This document shows positions 51,950 to 59,442 of a stretch of 64,000 nt of DNA, one piece after another. Position 1 is the first letter of the stretch. The number at the start of each line of letters is the position of its first letter. The notes under the pieces were generated by a model, which made no database searches, had not been told where the DNA came from, and was given only the letters and a program-made list of their open reading frames with translations. The DNA lies in assembly GCA_964423425.1 (NCBI GenBank), contig CAYRES010000003.1:181263-245262 (forward strand), written 5' to 3'. Source of the DNA: CAYRES01 sp964423425 (lineage in GTDB: Bacteria; Actinomycetota; Thermoleophilia; RBG-16-64-13). Made by a program: the position numbers and the translations under genes.

Positions 51950-52597
51950 ATGAGCATGCCTGCCGACAACCACACACGGTCACTTCTACGGCCGAGACGT
52001 AGGGAGGGCTTCTCCCTGGTTGAACTGCTCGTGGCCATGTCGGTGTTCCTCGTGGTCATAGCGGCCATCTTCGGAGTCTGGAACCGCCTGCAGAGCACCT
52101 ATGACTTCACCGGCCAAGACCTCTTGGCCCAAGAACAGGCCCGCGCAGCCATGGCCGAGATGGTGGAGTTCATCCGTACCGCCCGGGCCCCGGAAGACGC
52201 TCCGAGCGAGACTCTGAATGCGGCCATCGTCGCCGCGGATGCCAACCAGATAGTCCTCTGGGCCGACACCGACCGCGACTCTGGCCACGAGTTGGAGCTC
52301 ATACGGTTCCGTGTCGATTCCACCACCGGGATTCTCTACCGAGATACTGCGAGTGAGTCGTATACGTTCCCCGGAGCGAGTGTGAGGCTGGTCACCTCAA
52401 ATGTGGCGAACGACTCCTCTCAGCCCCTTTTTACCTACAGCGAAGGTGGGGGGGCGCTGCTCGCAGCTCCGGTTGCGGACCCGACCAGGATACGTGAAGT
52501 CCATATCACTCTCATGGTCGACGTCATACAAGGATCCTCCCCCATTCCCCACGTACTGACGTCCATCGTGCAGCCGAGAAACCTGCGCCAGCACTAA
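51950..52597 (+). CDS. type IV minor prepilin (PilW/PulJ-like)
   Basis: A 215-residue prepilin with leader ending REGFSLVELLVAMSVF, a classic class III signal, then the hydrophobic alpha-1 helix and a globular ectodomain with WNRLQSTYDF, a pattern of PulJ/PilW-type minor pilins. It begins 1 base after the previous stop, so it is translationally coupled. Assembly ATPase and prepilin peptidase are not in the window. Confidence 0.83.
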   Translation: MSMPADNHTRSLLRPRRREGFSLVELLVAMSVFLVVIAAIFGVWNRLQSTYDFTGQDLLAQEQARAAMAEMVEFIRTARAPEDAPSETLNAAIVAADANQIVLWADTDRDSGHELELIRFRVDSTTGILYRDTASESYTFPGASVRLVTSNVANDSSQPLFTYSEGGGALLAAPVADPTRIREVHITLMVDVIQGSSPIPHVLTSIVQPRNLRQH

Positions 52598-52625
52598 TGA
52601 TGGAGTACTTGGAGGTGTAGGGACC

Positions 52626-53825
52626 ATGTCGCAACCGACCACATCGATACTCGGAATGATGCGGGCACGGAGGAATGACGAGACTGGCAGCGCAATCATC
52701 ATTGCCATGGCCTTCATGTTCGTCTTTCTCCTCATGGGCGTAGCCTTGGTGGTGTTGCTGCAGTCCGCCCGGTCGGGAACCGAACTGGAGCGTGCCGACG
52801 TGAAGGCCTTCAACGTCGCCGAAGCCGGCATAGACGCAGGCATGCTGGCACTGAAGCTTGGCTGGCCCGACGATACCTCCGCCGAGACAACAGTCAACGA
52901 TTCGTTCCTCAAGGCGGCCTTGCAGACGGCCAACCCCGGTCTTTGGGATCCGTCACGCTCCAGCTCGGGGGAGTTCCTCAATGTGGTCCTTTACGACAAC
53001 GTTGATGAAGACGGTGACACCACCATGGTCCCCTATTCGCAGGCTCCCCCCTGGGATTCCAACCAGGATGGCATGATGTTCGTCGACAGCCGCTCCAATG
53101 TGGACGACTACCGCCGCCGCATCATCGTTCTCGCCCAGAGCCAACACTGGCCGTTCGAATTTCCCGGCAACCGAGCCATGTGGGCTGCCAACGCAGGGGC
53201 GAACGGACAAGGCCTCAAGGTGCACATCGATCCTCTGTCACCCACACAAGAGGCCACGGCCTACTGGGATACCGACTTCGGCAAGGGAGTCGAGACAGGA
53301 CTCGGAGTCACACGTGACACACAGACCACTACCTTTGACCAAGTGGTCTCAGAACAGACCTGGAGGTCTCTCGAGCGGATTGCCCAAGACCGAGAGACCT
53401 ACTTCACAAGCGCCACCGATGCCTCCGCCTTCCTCAGCTCCAGCGATTCGCCTGGCAGCGTGGTGTTCGTGAAGGCGAACAGTGCCGTCACCATCACCGG
53501 TAGTGTCCAGATGGGCTCCCGGGGCAACCCGCTCATTCTGGTGCTGGACACGCCGGCAGGCTCCAACAACACTCTCGACCTGCGGGGAACCAGTGACTTC
53601 TACGGCATCATCATCGTCAAAGGGAACGCCCTGATCCGGGGCACCGCCTCCATATGGGGACAGATGCTCGCCTCCGGCACCATTGAAGGCAAGGGCACAG
53701 GCAGCGTGCCCGAGATCAACTACAACTCCCAGATACTGGACAACCTGAACCGCACCTACATCATCAGCGTGAACATCGTGCCGAACACCTGGGAGGAGTA
53801 CACAACACAACCCGCCAATTATTGA
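52626..53825 (+). CDS. PilX-like pilus-associated protein
   Basis: A 399-residue single-span protein. The N-terminal NDETGSAIIIAMAFMFVFLLM followed by an Ala/Glu-rich helix is typical of PilX/GspK-like minor components that lack the usual Phe after the cleavage site. The ectodomain ends in a repetitive beta-rich region (about 275-360; SAVTITGSVQMGSRGNPLI, DLRGTSDFYGIIIVKGNALI) reminiscent of polymer-forming beta-helix repeats. Shares transcript with the two preceding prepilins; a pair of hairpins follows. Confidence 0.72.
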   Translation: MSQPTTSILGMMRARRNDETGSAIIIAMAFMFVFLLMGVALVVLLQSARSGTELERADVKAFNVAEAGIDAGMLALKLGWPDDTSAETTVNDSFLKAALQTANPGLWDPSRSSSGEFLNVVLYDNVDEDGDTTMVPYSQAPPWDSNQDGMMFVDSRSNVDDYRRRIIVLAQSQHWPFEFPGNRAMWAANAGANGQGLKVHIDPLSPTQEATAYWDTDFGKGVETGLGVTRDTQTTTFDQVVSEQTWRSLERIAQDRETYFTSATDASAFLSSSDSPGSVVFVKANSAVTITGSVQMGSRGNPLILVLDTPAGSNNTLDLRGTSDFYGIIIVKGNALIRGTASIWGQMLASGTIEGKGTGSVPEINYNSQILDNLNRTYIISVNIVPNTWEEYTTQPANY

Positions 53826-53866
53826 GGAGGGCCTGCTAATCGACGGGTTTCTCCGGGGCACGAAAA

Positions 53867-53890
53867 GGGGCCGCCCCGAAGGACGGCCCC
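53867..53890 (+). terminator. hairpin after the pilus genes
   Basis: GGGGCCG (53867-53873) and CGGCCCC (53884-53890), 10-base loop, 42 bases after the stop of the PilX-like gene. Confidence 0.55.
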
Positions 53891-53943
53891 GAGTCCCAGC
53901 TTCGCACCTCTGATGTCATTCTGTGGCGGCCGACCGCACGTGC

Positions 53944-53981
53944 GCGGAGGGGGCGGACCCGTGAGGGTCCGCCCCCTCCGC
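53944..53981. terminator. bidirectional hairpin between pilus genes and cooS
   Basis: A perfect 17-bp stem (53944-53960 with 53965-53981) around a GTGA tetraloop, between convergent genes, 75 bases past the cooS stop on the minus strand. Confidence 0.75.
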
Positions 53982-54055
53982 CGTCCTTCTCGCCCTCGAG
54001 GTCAGGTGCTCGCGGCCAGATGCGCCCGTCACGTGCACCCGCGGCCTCGTCCCGG

Positions 54056-55951
54056 CTACACGATGTTCCGCGCCTCCAGGCCGAGTGCCTTTCTCTTGCC
54101 CTCGATGTGCTTGATCATGAGTAGGGCCGCCTTCTCCGGGTCGGGTTCCACGGCGAAGGTGGCCCCCACCAGGTCGTCCAGCCCCTCGGTGAGCAATTTC
54201 ACGACATTCATAGACCCAGTCACGGGAGGTGTGGGACCGAGTACCACGAAGATGCCCGAGGCCACGAAGTAGACCCCGATCGAGACCGCCTTCTCCGAGT
54301 ACCACTCCGGGGCGGCGCCGGCCAGCGGCAGGTCGCTCATGTCTACACCCAGGGTATTGGCCAGCGCCGCCGCCAACACCAGGATGCGCACGTTGTCCAC
54401 ACAGCTCCCCACGTGGAGCACGGGTGGAATACCCAAGGCCCCACAGACCTCCTTGAGACCTGGGCCCGCCCACTCGAGCGCCTTCGAGGTCTTGAACCCG
54501 GCCTTGGCGCTCGCCACCGAGGCGCAGCCCGTGTCGACCACCAGGACGTCGTTCTCGATGAGCTTCCGCATCATGGTGACGTGGCCGTAGTCGTGCTTGA
54601 TCTTGGGGTTGTTGCAGCCGACCACTCCGGCCGCGCCCCTGATCTTCCCGGCTACGATGGCGTCGATCAGCGGCTGCGGTGTACCACCGAGTGCTCCCAG
54701 GATGGCCTCGATGGAGAACCCAGCCAGCAAGTCGACCGGCTCCACCGGGATATATACCTTGTCGGGATTACGCAGCGGGTAGGCCTCGATGGCCAGGCGC
54801 ACGAGCTCCCTGGCCGTGTCGGTCGCCGACTCGGGATGGAACTCGTGGTGCTCCATGTGGGGGAAGTGCGCCTTGTCGGAGGTGGACACCATCTTGGTGT
54901 GGTAGCACTGCGCGATGGTGCCGAGCGCCGGCATGATGCACTGGTAGTCGACGATCATCATCTCGACCGCGCCGGTGGCCAAGACCAACTCGGTCATGAG
55001 ATGGTTGCCGGCCATGGGAATGCCCTTGCGCATGAGCAGCTCATTACCCGTGCAGCACAGCCCGGCCAGATTGATGCCGGCGGCGCCTTTCGACGTGGCC
55101 AACTCCACCATCTCCGGGGAGCTCACCGCCTGCAGCACCGCTTCCGACACCAGCGGATTGTGCCCGTGGACCACAATATTGACCTGGTCTTCCTTCAGCA
55201 CCCCGATGTTGATGGTGCTCGGCACCGGTTGCGGAACGCCGAAGAGGATGTCGGAGACATCGGTGGCGATCATGGAGCCGCCCCATCCGTCGGAGAGGGC
55301 GTTCCGCGCCGCATGTACGATGAGGCTGTCCCAGCCGTTGTCGACCCCCATGTGGGTGCGGTGCATCATCTCGGAGGTCTCACGGTCGATGCCGCGAGGC
55401 ATCATACGCAGCCGGTCCCACAGATCGCGCCTCTTCTGCGGCGCACGCGACACCAGTTGCAGATGGCTCTTCTTGCTGCCGAAGTCGTCCATCATGGCGT
55501 CGGCCAACTCGGCCGCGATCGCCAAGTCTTCCTTGCCCTCGGTCTCGAGACCGTACTCGGCCGCCACGGCATGCAACTTCTCGGGAGAGGAGATGCTGTA
55601 ACCCTGGGCCTCACCAGAAGCAACCTTGCCGAGTATCTCCACAAGATCGCGCCCGTGATCTGAGTGCGACGCCGCACCCGCGGCCACCATGCGGCCCAGA
55701 TTGCGGGCCACGATGATATCGGCGTCGGCTCCACATACACCACGCTGAGGGCCTTCGCCGAACGGATCGATGCGGCAGGGCCCCATGGCACAGATGCGGC
55801 AGGAGAGACCCATCTCGCAGAAGCCGCATTGAGGCTGCTGAGCCTCATGCCTGTCCCACACCGTCTCGATCATGTCCTTTTCGGCTTTGGCCAGCATGAG
55901 CCGGCCGTCTTCCGTGATCGTACGATTCTCGTACTTCTTCGGATCGATCAT
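54056..55951 (-). CDS. cooS: nickel carbon monoxide dehydrogenase catalytic subunit
   Basis: A 631-residue anaerobic CODH oxidising CO to CO2 at a Ni-Fe-S C-cluster. C-cluster ligands are all present: His264 (HGHNP), Cys300 (LCCTGNE), Cys338 (VDYQC), Cys446 (VVGCNN), Cys476 (DTGCAS) and Cys517 (HVGSCVDN). B-cluster Cys are 51, 54, 59 and 73. The D-cluster motif is CGFC (Cys42, Cys45), a CX2C form, with Ser50 where CX7C enzymes have the second Cys; CX2C enzymes such as that of Desulfovibrio vulgaris hold a 2Fe-2S D-cluster. The proton-path His96 and His99 (SHSDHG) are kept. Encoded last in a flavoprotein-CooF-CooS operon. No CooC or Acs subunits nearby, so this is a monofunctional CODH. Confidence 0.95.
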   Translation of the reverse strand: MIDPKKYENRTITEDGRLMLAKAEKDMIETVWDRHEAQQPQCGFCEMGLSCRICAMGPCRIDPFGEGPQRGVCGADADIIVARNLGRMVAAGAASHSDHGRDLVEILGKVASGEAQGYSISSPEKLHAVAAEYGLETEGKEDLAIAAELADAMMDDFGSKKSHLQLVSRAPQKRRDLWDRLRMMPRGIDRETSEMMHRTHMGVDNGWDSLIVHAARNALSDGWGGSMIATDVSDILFGVPQPVPSTINIGVLKEDQVNIVVHGHNPLVSEAVLQAVSSPEMVELATSKGAAGINLAGLCCTGNELLMRKGIPMAGNHLMTELVLATGAVEMMIVDYQCIMPALGTIAQCYHTKMVSTSDKAHFPHMEHHEFHPESATDTARELVRLAIEAYPLRNPDKVYIPVEPVDLLAGFSIEAILGALGGTPQPLIDAIVAGKIRGAAGVVGCNNPKIKHDYGHVTMMRKLIENDVLVVDTGCASVASAKAGFKTSKALEWAGPGLKEVCGALGIPPVLHVGSCVDNVRILVLAAALANTLGVDMSDLPLAGAAPEWYSEKAVSIGVYFVASGIFVVLGPTPPVTGSMNVVKLLTEGLDDLVGATFAVEPDPEKAALLMIKHIEGKRKALGLEARNIV

Positions 55952-55973
55952 AGGTACGCCCCCTCACTCACGC

Positions 55974-56579
55974 TCAGCGGATGTTCACGATCTTCTGCGC
56001 CCTCTTCAGGGCGTTCAAGAGCGAGAAAGTCGGCGAGCCGGGGACTTCCCTGGCCTCCTCGCCCACCGAGACACTGCGGGCCACTTCGCCGGTCTTGCGC
56101 TTGGCGGCTATTGCCGGATCCTCGAAAGTGAGCGCTCCCGTCTTGCATGTCTCGACACACGCCGGAACCTTGCCTTCATGCTGACGCTCGACGCAATTGT
56201 CACACTTGACCGACACGACCTTCCCGGGAGGAGCCTTGTAGTCTTCCGTGTACCGGATGACTCCATACGGACAGGCCATGGCACACGAGGCGCAGTTGAT
56301 GCAACGATCGTAATTCACGAGCACCGTGTCGGTCTCCGGATCCCGATAGATGGCCCCCGGCAGGCAGGCCAGCAGGCACGGTGCCGGATCACAGTGGCGG
56401 CAGCGGTTGGGAAACCCCTCGTTGTATATGCCTGCACCGACATGCACACGGGGTGAAGGCCGCGGTACCTCGAGAAGCGCAGCCGGTGTCGCTTTCGTGT
56501 GCGAGTGGGCGGTGGCACAGGCGATCATGCACTGCATGCATCCCACGCACCGCTCCGGATGAACAACCACATTCTTCAT
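55974..56579 (-). CDS. cooF: CooF-like four-cluster ferredoxin
   Basis: A 201-residue iron-sulfur protein of the CooF/HycB/DmsB type with 16 Cys in four sets (CVGCMQCMIAC, CRHCDPAPCLLAC, CINCASCAMAC, CDNC...CVETC), enough for four 4Fe-4S clusters. It should take electrons from CooS and pass them to the flavoprotein. ATG 56579 has GGAGGTGA upstream. It lies 22 bases before cooS and 65 after the flavoprotein stop. Confidence 0.92.
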   Translation of the reverse strand: MKNVVVHPERCVGCMQCMIACATAHSHTKATPAALLEVPRPSPRVHVGAGIYNEGFPNRCRHCDPAPCLLACLPGAIYRDPETDTVLVNYDRCINCASCAMACPYGVIRYTEDYKAPPGKVVSVKCDNCVERQHEGKVPACVETCKTGALTFEDPAIAAKRKTGEVARSVSVGEEAREVPGSPTFSLLNALKRAQKIVNIR

Positions 56580-56644
56580 GCGCTCACCTCCCAGAAGTCC
56601 AACCAGATGCCGGCTTCGGTCATTGGCCACACCCGCAAGACCCT

Positions 56645-57901
56645 TCAGCCGACCCGGCCCGACACCAGTCCGAAGTTGAAGCTGCCGTCGAAGAATCTCT
56701 CCACCGGAGCCGTGAACGGCCTCCTATCGGCAACCATGTTCATGAGTACACCGCCCTGTTCGATGCCATTGAGAAGAACCACACCGGCCAGCCGCCCCTC
56801 CTTGGTCACCAGCTTGCGGTAGAGCCGGCGGCGTGGATCGTAGTGGACCTGGGCTTCGTAGCCTTCTCCCTCATCGGGATTCACCACTCCCGCCGTCAAC
56901 ACATCGAGGTCGAAGATGCGGATGACATTACGGCTCAGGCTGCCCGGATATGCCACCGGCCGGCCGGCCATATTCCATCCCGCGTGCCTACCTTGCTCCA
57001 CAGCCACCGGCCAGATGGCGTTGACCCAGGGCTTGTCTCGGGCAACGTCGACCGATTCGGCCACATCACCGGCCGCATAGATGCCCGGCACCGTGGTCTC
57101 GAGGTATTCGTCGACCACGACCCCTGCGTGGGTTTCAATCTCGGTGGGCAGGAAGCCCATGGCCGGCACCACACCCTTACCGACGACCACAAGGGAACAG
57201 GAGAGCATCGAGCCGTCGGAGAGCCGGGCGGCCTCCACCCGTCCCTCGCCCTCGAACCCCACCGCCTCCACACCCGTGCGCACTTCCAGCCCCTTCTTCT
57301 CCAGCTCCTCCTGAATGAGCCGGCCGGCCTCGGCATCCACCTGCATGAAGAGCGGGTAGCCCGACTTGATGAGCATCACCACCCTGAAGCCACGGTGGAG
57401 AAGACCGTACGCCGCCTTGAAGCCGACCAAGCCGCCACCCAGAACAAGCGCGGAGCCGGTGCCCTCGCCGGCCTCGGGCAGTATCCTCACCATGCTCTCG
57501 ACGTGCTTCAGGGTCCTCATGTAGAAGATGCCATCGAGCTCAGCCGCAGCCGCCTCGGCCGCCGGAACCGTGCGGGCGTCCGACCCGGTCGCTATCAGAA
57601 GACGGTCAAAGGGGATGGTGCGGCCTCCCTCGGTGAGCACCTCGGAGGAGTCGAGCTGCACAGCGGCGGCTCCCTCTCCCAGAATGACGTCTATGCCCAG
57701 ACGCTCGTAGAAGGAGTCCTTCCTCACCGGAAGGTCGGCCACGGCGGAGTGTCCGGCCAAGACGGAGGCAATCATGGGGCGGCAGTATGGAAGGTGAGGC
57801 TCTCGGGCCACAACCGTGAGTGGTCCGTCCGGGTCGAGACTGCGTATTGCCTCGGCCGCTTGAGTCCCGGCGATACCGTTTCCGAGGATCACATACCTCA
57901 T
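56645..57901 (-). CDS. FAD/NAD(P)-dependent oxidoreductase of CODH operon
   Basis: A 418-residue pyridine nucleotide-disulfide-type flavoprotein without the redox Cys pair, similar to rubredoxin/ferredoxin reductase-like enzymes. FAD loop LGNGIAGTQAAE, second Rossmann LGGGLVGFKAA and GIYAAGDVAE for the FAD end. CooS-CooF-FAD oxidoreductase clusters are known in bacteria and are proposed to reduce NAD(P) with CO. The 65-base spacing to CooF supports this. ATG 57901 has a G-rich site upstream. It is the first gene of the operon. Confidence 0.86.
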   Translation of the reverse strand: MRYVILGNGIAGTQAAEAIRSLDPDGPLTVVAREPHLPYCRPMIASVLAGHSAVADLPVRKDSFYERLGIDVILGEGAAAVQLDSSEVLTEGGRTIPFDRLLIATGSDARTVPAAEAAAAELDGIFYMRTLKHVESMVRILPEAGEGTGSALVLGGGLVGFKAAYGLLHRGFRVVMLIKSGYPLFMQVDAEAGRLIQEELEKKGLEVRTGVEAVGFEGEGRVEAARLSDGSMLSCSLVVVGKGVVPAMGFLPTEIETHAGVVVDEYLETTVPGIYAAGDVAESVDVARDKPWVNAIWPVAVEQGRHAGWNMAGRPVAYPGSLSRNVIRIFDLDVLTAGVVNPDEGEGYEAQVHYDPRRRLYRKLVTKEGRLAGVVLLNGIEQGGVLMNMVADRRPFTAPVERFFDGSFNFGLVSGRVG

Positions 57902-58015
57902 ACGCGCCCCCCACACGCCGTCGGCAACGCCTCTGAGCCACCATGCCGCTCAGCGAGCGCGTAGCCCCAGATGCCATTACCCAACTCTTCTCCAGTGTAG
58001 TCCAATCTCGGAGTC

Positions 58016-58030
58016 TTTGCCTCAGGCAAA
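58016..58030. promoter_or_regulatory. palindrome upstream of the CODH operon
   Basis: TTTGCCT C AGGCAAA, a perfect 7-bp palindrome with a one-base centre, about 115 bases upstream of the flavoprotein start on the minus strand. It is unlike the FNR (TTGAT-N4-ATCAA) and CooA sites; a possible operator of an unknown regulator. Confidence 0.35.
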
Positions 58031-58149
58031 TTGTCCCATGTACACAGGCCAATCCCTCGGCTCCCGGGGCCAGAAAGATAGGGCCGGGCACCACCCTCCA
58101 GGGGTGCGGTCCCGAGAGCGGCACGATCACCCCACTCATGCACTCCGGC

Positions 58150-58518
58150 TCAGGCGATCTCCCTTTCTTTCACCACCCGGGTCTTCAACTCACCCACCAG
58201 CCCCTGAAGCGCGGGAAAGACATTGTCACGGATGTCTCCGGCCACAAGCACCAGCATGATGTCGTCTCCCACCCCCAGGTGCCCTTCGTTTACCCACACC
58301 CTGACTGCAATCACCCCCTCGTGCTCGAGGGCCCGGGACACGGCCTCGTCGAGCGCCCGCCGGTCAACCTCCAATTCGAGGGCACTCACCGCATCACCGG
58401 TGCGGGAATGGCCCCGGACAACGCCGTTGTGAACCAGGTACATGCCGATCCCCGGGGATTCGGGGCTGTTCTTCACTTCTCGAAGCCACTCATCAACGCT
58501 CGGGCACTCAAGGTTCAC
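58150..58518 (-). CDS. MoaE-like molybdopterin synthase large-subunit homologue
   Basis: A 122-residue protein with the MoaE fold: GVIAVRVWVNEGHLGVGDDIM, then LVAGDIRDNVFPALQGLVGELK and a C-terminal TRVVKERE. Normal MoaE ends in WKKE, so the catalytic Lys pair is altered (Lys-Glu). GTG 58518 has GAGAGGAG upstream. No moaD is seen. It lies upstream of the CODH operon on the same strand, separated by 248 bases with a weak hairpin (about 58088-58109), so it is probably a separate transcript. Confidence 0.7.
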   Translation of the reverse strand: MNLECPSVDEWLREVKNSPESPGIGMYLVHNGVVRGHSRTGDAVSALELEVDRRALDEAVSRALEHEGVIAVRVWVNEGHLGVGDDIMLVLVAGDIRDNVFPALQGLVGELKTRVVKEREIA

Positions 58519-58540
58519 AGCGACTCCTCTCACGACTGAT

Positions 58541-58571
58541 GGGGCCGGGATTCGCATCGAATCCCGGCCCC
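58541..58571. terminator. hairpin between dodecin and MoaE-like genes
   Basis: GGGGCCGGGATTC pairs perfectly with GAATCCCGGCCCC around GCATC. Likely ends dodecin transcription on the minus strand. Confidence 0.65.
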
Positions 58572-58710
58572 CACTTCATCCTGATAGCCACCGCCAGCCA
58601 AGGCGGCGGAGCGACCGCGTCCAGCCTCCGTCCACGAAGAGCCACACGACAAGGCCGTCTCGCTCGAGACCAACCACGGCCTGGAGGGACCCGGCCTACA
58701 GAGCCTCTTC

Positions 58711-58929
58711 CTACAGAGCTTCGCCGTGGTACTTGAACGACAGCCGTACCTTGACGCGATAGGCCACTATCTTGTTGTCGTCGATCCTCATGTCGAGCTC
58801 GACCACCTCAGCCACACGCAGGTCGTCGAGCGTCTTCGCGGCCGTGTCGACCGCCAGTCTGGCCGCTTCCTCCCACGAGGTCGCACTGGTGCCGATGACA
58901 TCGATGATCTTGTACACGCTGTCGGGCAT
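58711..58929 (-). CDS. dodecin
   Basis: A 72-residue dodecin: VYKIIDVIGTSATSWEEAARLAVDTA and AEVVELDMRIDDNKI followed by the YRVKVRLSFKY beta strand. Dodecins are small flavin-storing dodecamers that buffer FMN/riboflavin. In a flavoenzyme-rich anaerobe that role fits. ATG 58929 has GGGGAG upstream. Confidence 0.9.
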   Translation of the reverse strand: MPDSVYKIIDVIGTSATSWEEAARLAVDTAAKTLDDLRVAEVVELDMRIDDNKIVAYRVKVRLSFKYHGEAL

Positions 58930-59084
58930 TTCTCCCCCCTCACTATGAAAAGTGACTACTTAAGCGTCGCCGTACCCACACCGTGAGAGCACTAAACCTC
59001 CCCGCGCCTGCATTCCCCACCATGGCGCTTCGGTGCACTGTGTCAAGGCGCCCCGTGCAGCCAATGGCGAGACTACACCGCCAA

Positions 59085-59115
59085 TTGTGCACCGCTGCGA
59101 GGGCTCTGTTAGAAT
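59085..59115 (+). promoter_or_regulatory. possible promoter for the tRNA genes
   Basis: TTGTGC (59085-59090) and TAGAAT (59110-59115), 19-base spacing, about 60 bases before tRNA-Ser. Spacing is longer than optimal. Confidence 0.35.
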
Positions 59116-59177
59116 AGGCGCGCGGGGCGGACCCGCTACAGGCCGAGTCATCCTCTGGCGGTTGCACCGCACTGATT

Positions 59178-59271
59178 GGAGAAGTGGCCGAGAGGCTTAA
59201 GGCGCTCGCCTGCTAAGCGAGTGTAGGGGTAGAGACCCCTACCGAGGGTTCGAATCCCTCCTTCTCCGCCA
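59178..59271 (+). tRNA. tRNA-Ser(GCU)
   Basis: A type II tRNA with acceptor arms GGAGAAG/CTTCTCC, anticodon GCT at 59212-59214 within CGCCT-GCT-AAGCG, a long variable arm and the T-loop GGTTCGAATCC. CCA is encoded (59269-59271). Confidence 0.93.
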
Positions 59272-59274
59272 TCT

Positions 59275-59348
59275 GCGCCTATAGCTCAGCTGGATAGAGC
59301 GTCGGACTACGAATCCGAAGGTCGCAGGTTCGAATCCTGCTGGGCGCA
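59275..59348 (+). tRNA. tRNA-Arg(ACG)
   Basis: Acceptor GCGCCTA/TGGGCGC, anticodon ACG at 59309-59311 in GGACT-ACG-AATCC, T-loop GGTTCGAATCC. CCA is not encoded. Starts 3 bases after tRNA-Ser. The integrase gene immediately beyond suggests its 3' end is the integration site. Confidence 0.93.
59325..59348. other. inferred attachment site at tRNA-Arg 3' end
   Basis: Tyrosine-recombinase elements commonly integrate into tRNA 3' ends and reconstitute the gene. The integrase gene sits 94 bases from this end and the element continues to the right edge. The exact core cannot be defined without the other junction. Confidence 0.45.
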
Positions 59349-59352
59349 CTAG

Positions 59353-59384
59353 AAAAGCCCTGGTAATCCGGGGCTTTTCCTTTT
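59353..59384 (+). terminator. terminator after the tRNA genes
   Basis: AAAAGCCC (59353-59360) pairs with GGGCTTTT (59371-59378), followed by CCTTTT. A canonical intrinsic terminator. Confidence 0.75.
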
Positions 59385-59442
59385 GCAGTAAGCCGGTGGT
59401 ATCCGTCGCTGCCCACACTTTGCCCACAAAAAACTCCCGAGC

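Noticed and set aside
54413..55663. 416-codon open frame opposite cooS
   Set aside because: Shadow frame; cooS metal-ligand motifs on the other strand are unambiguous.
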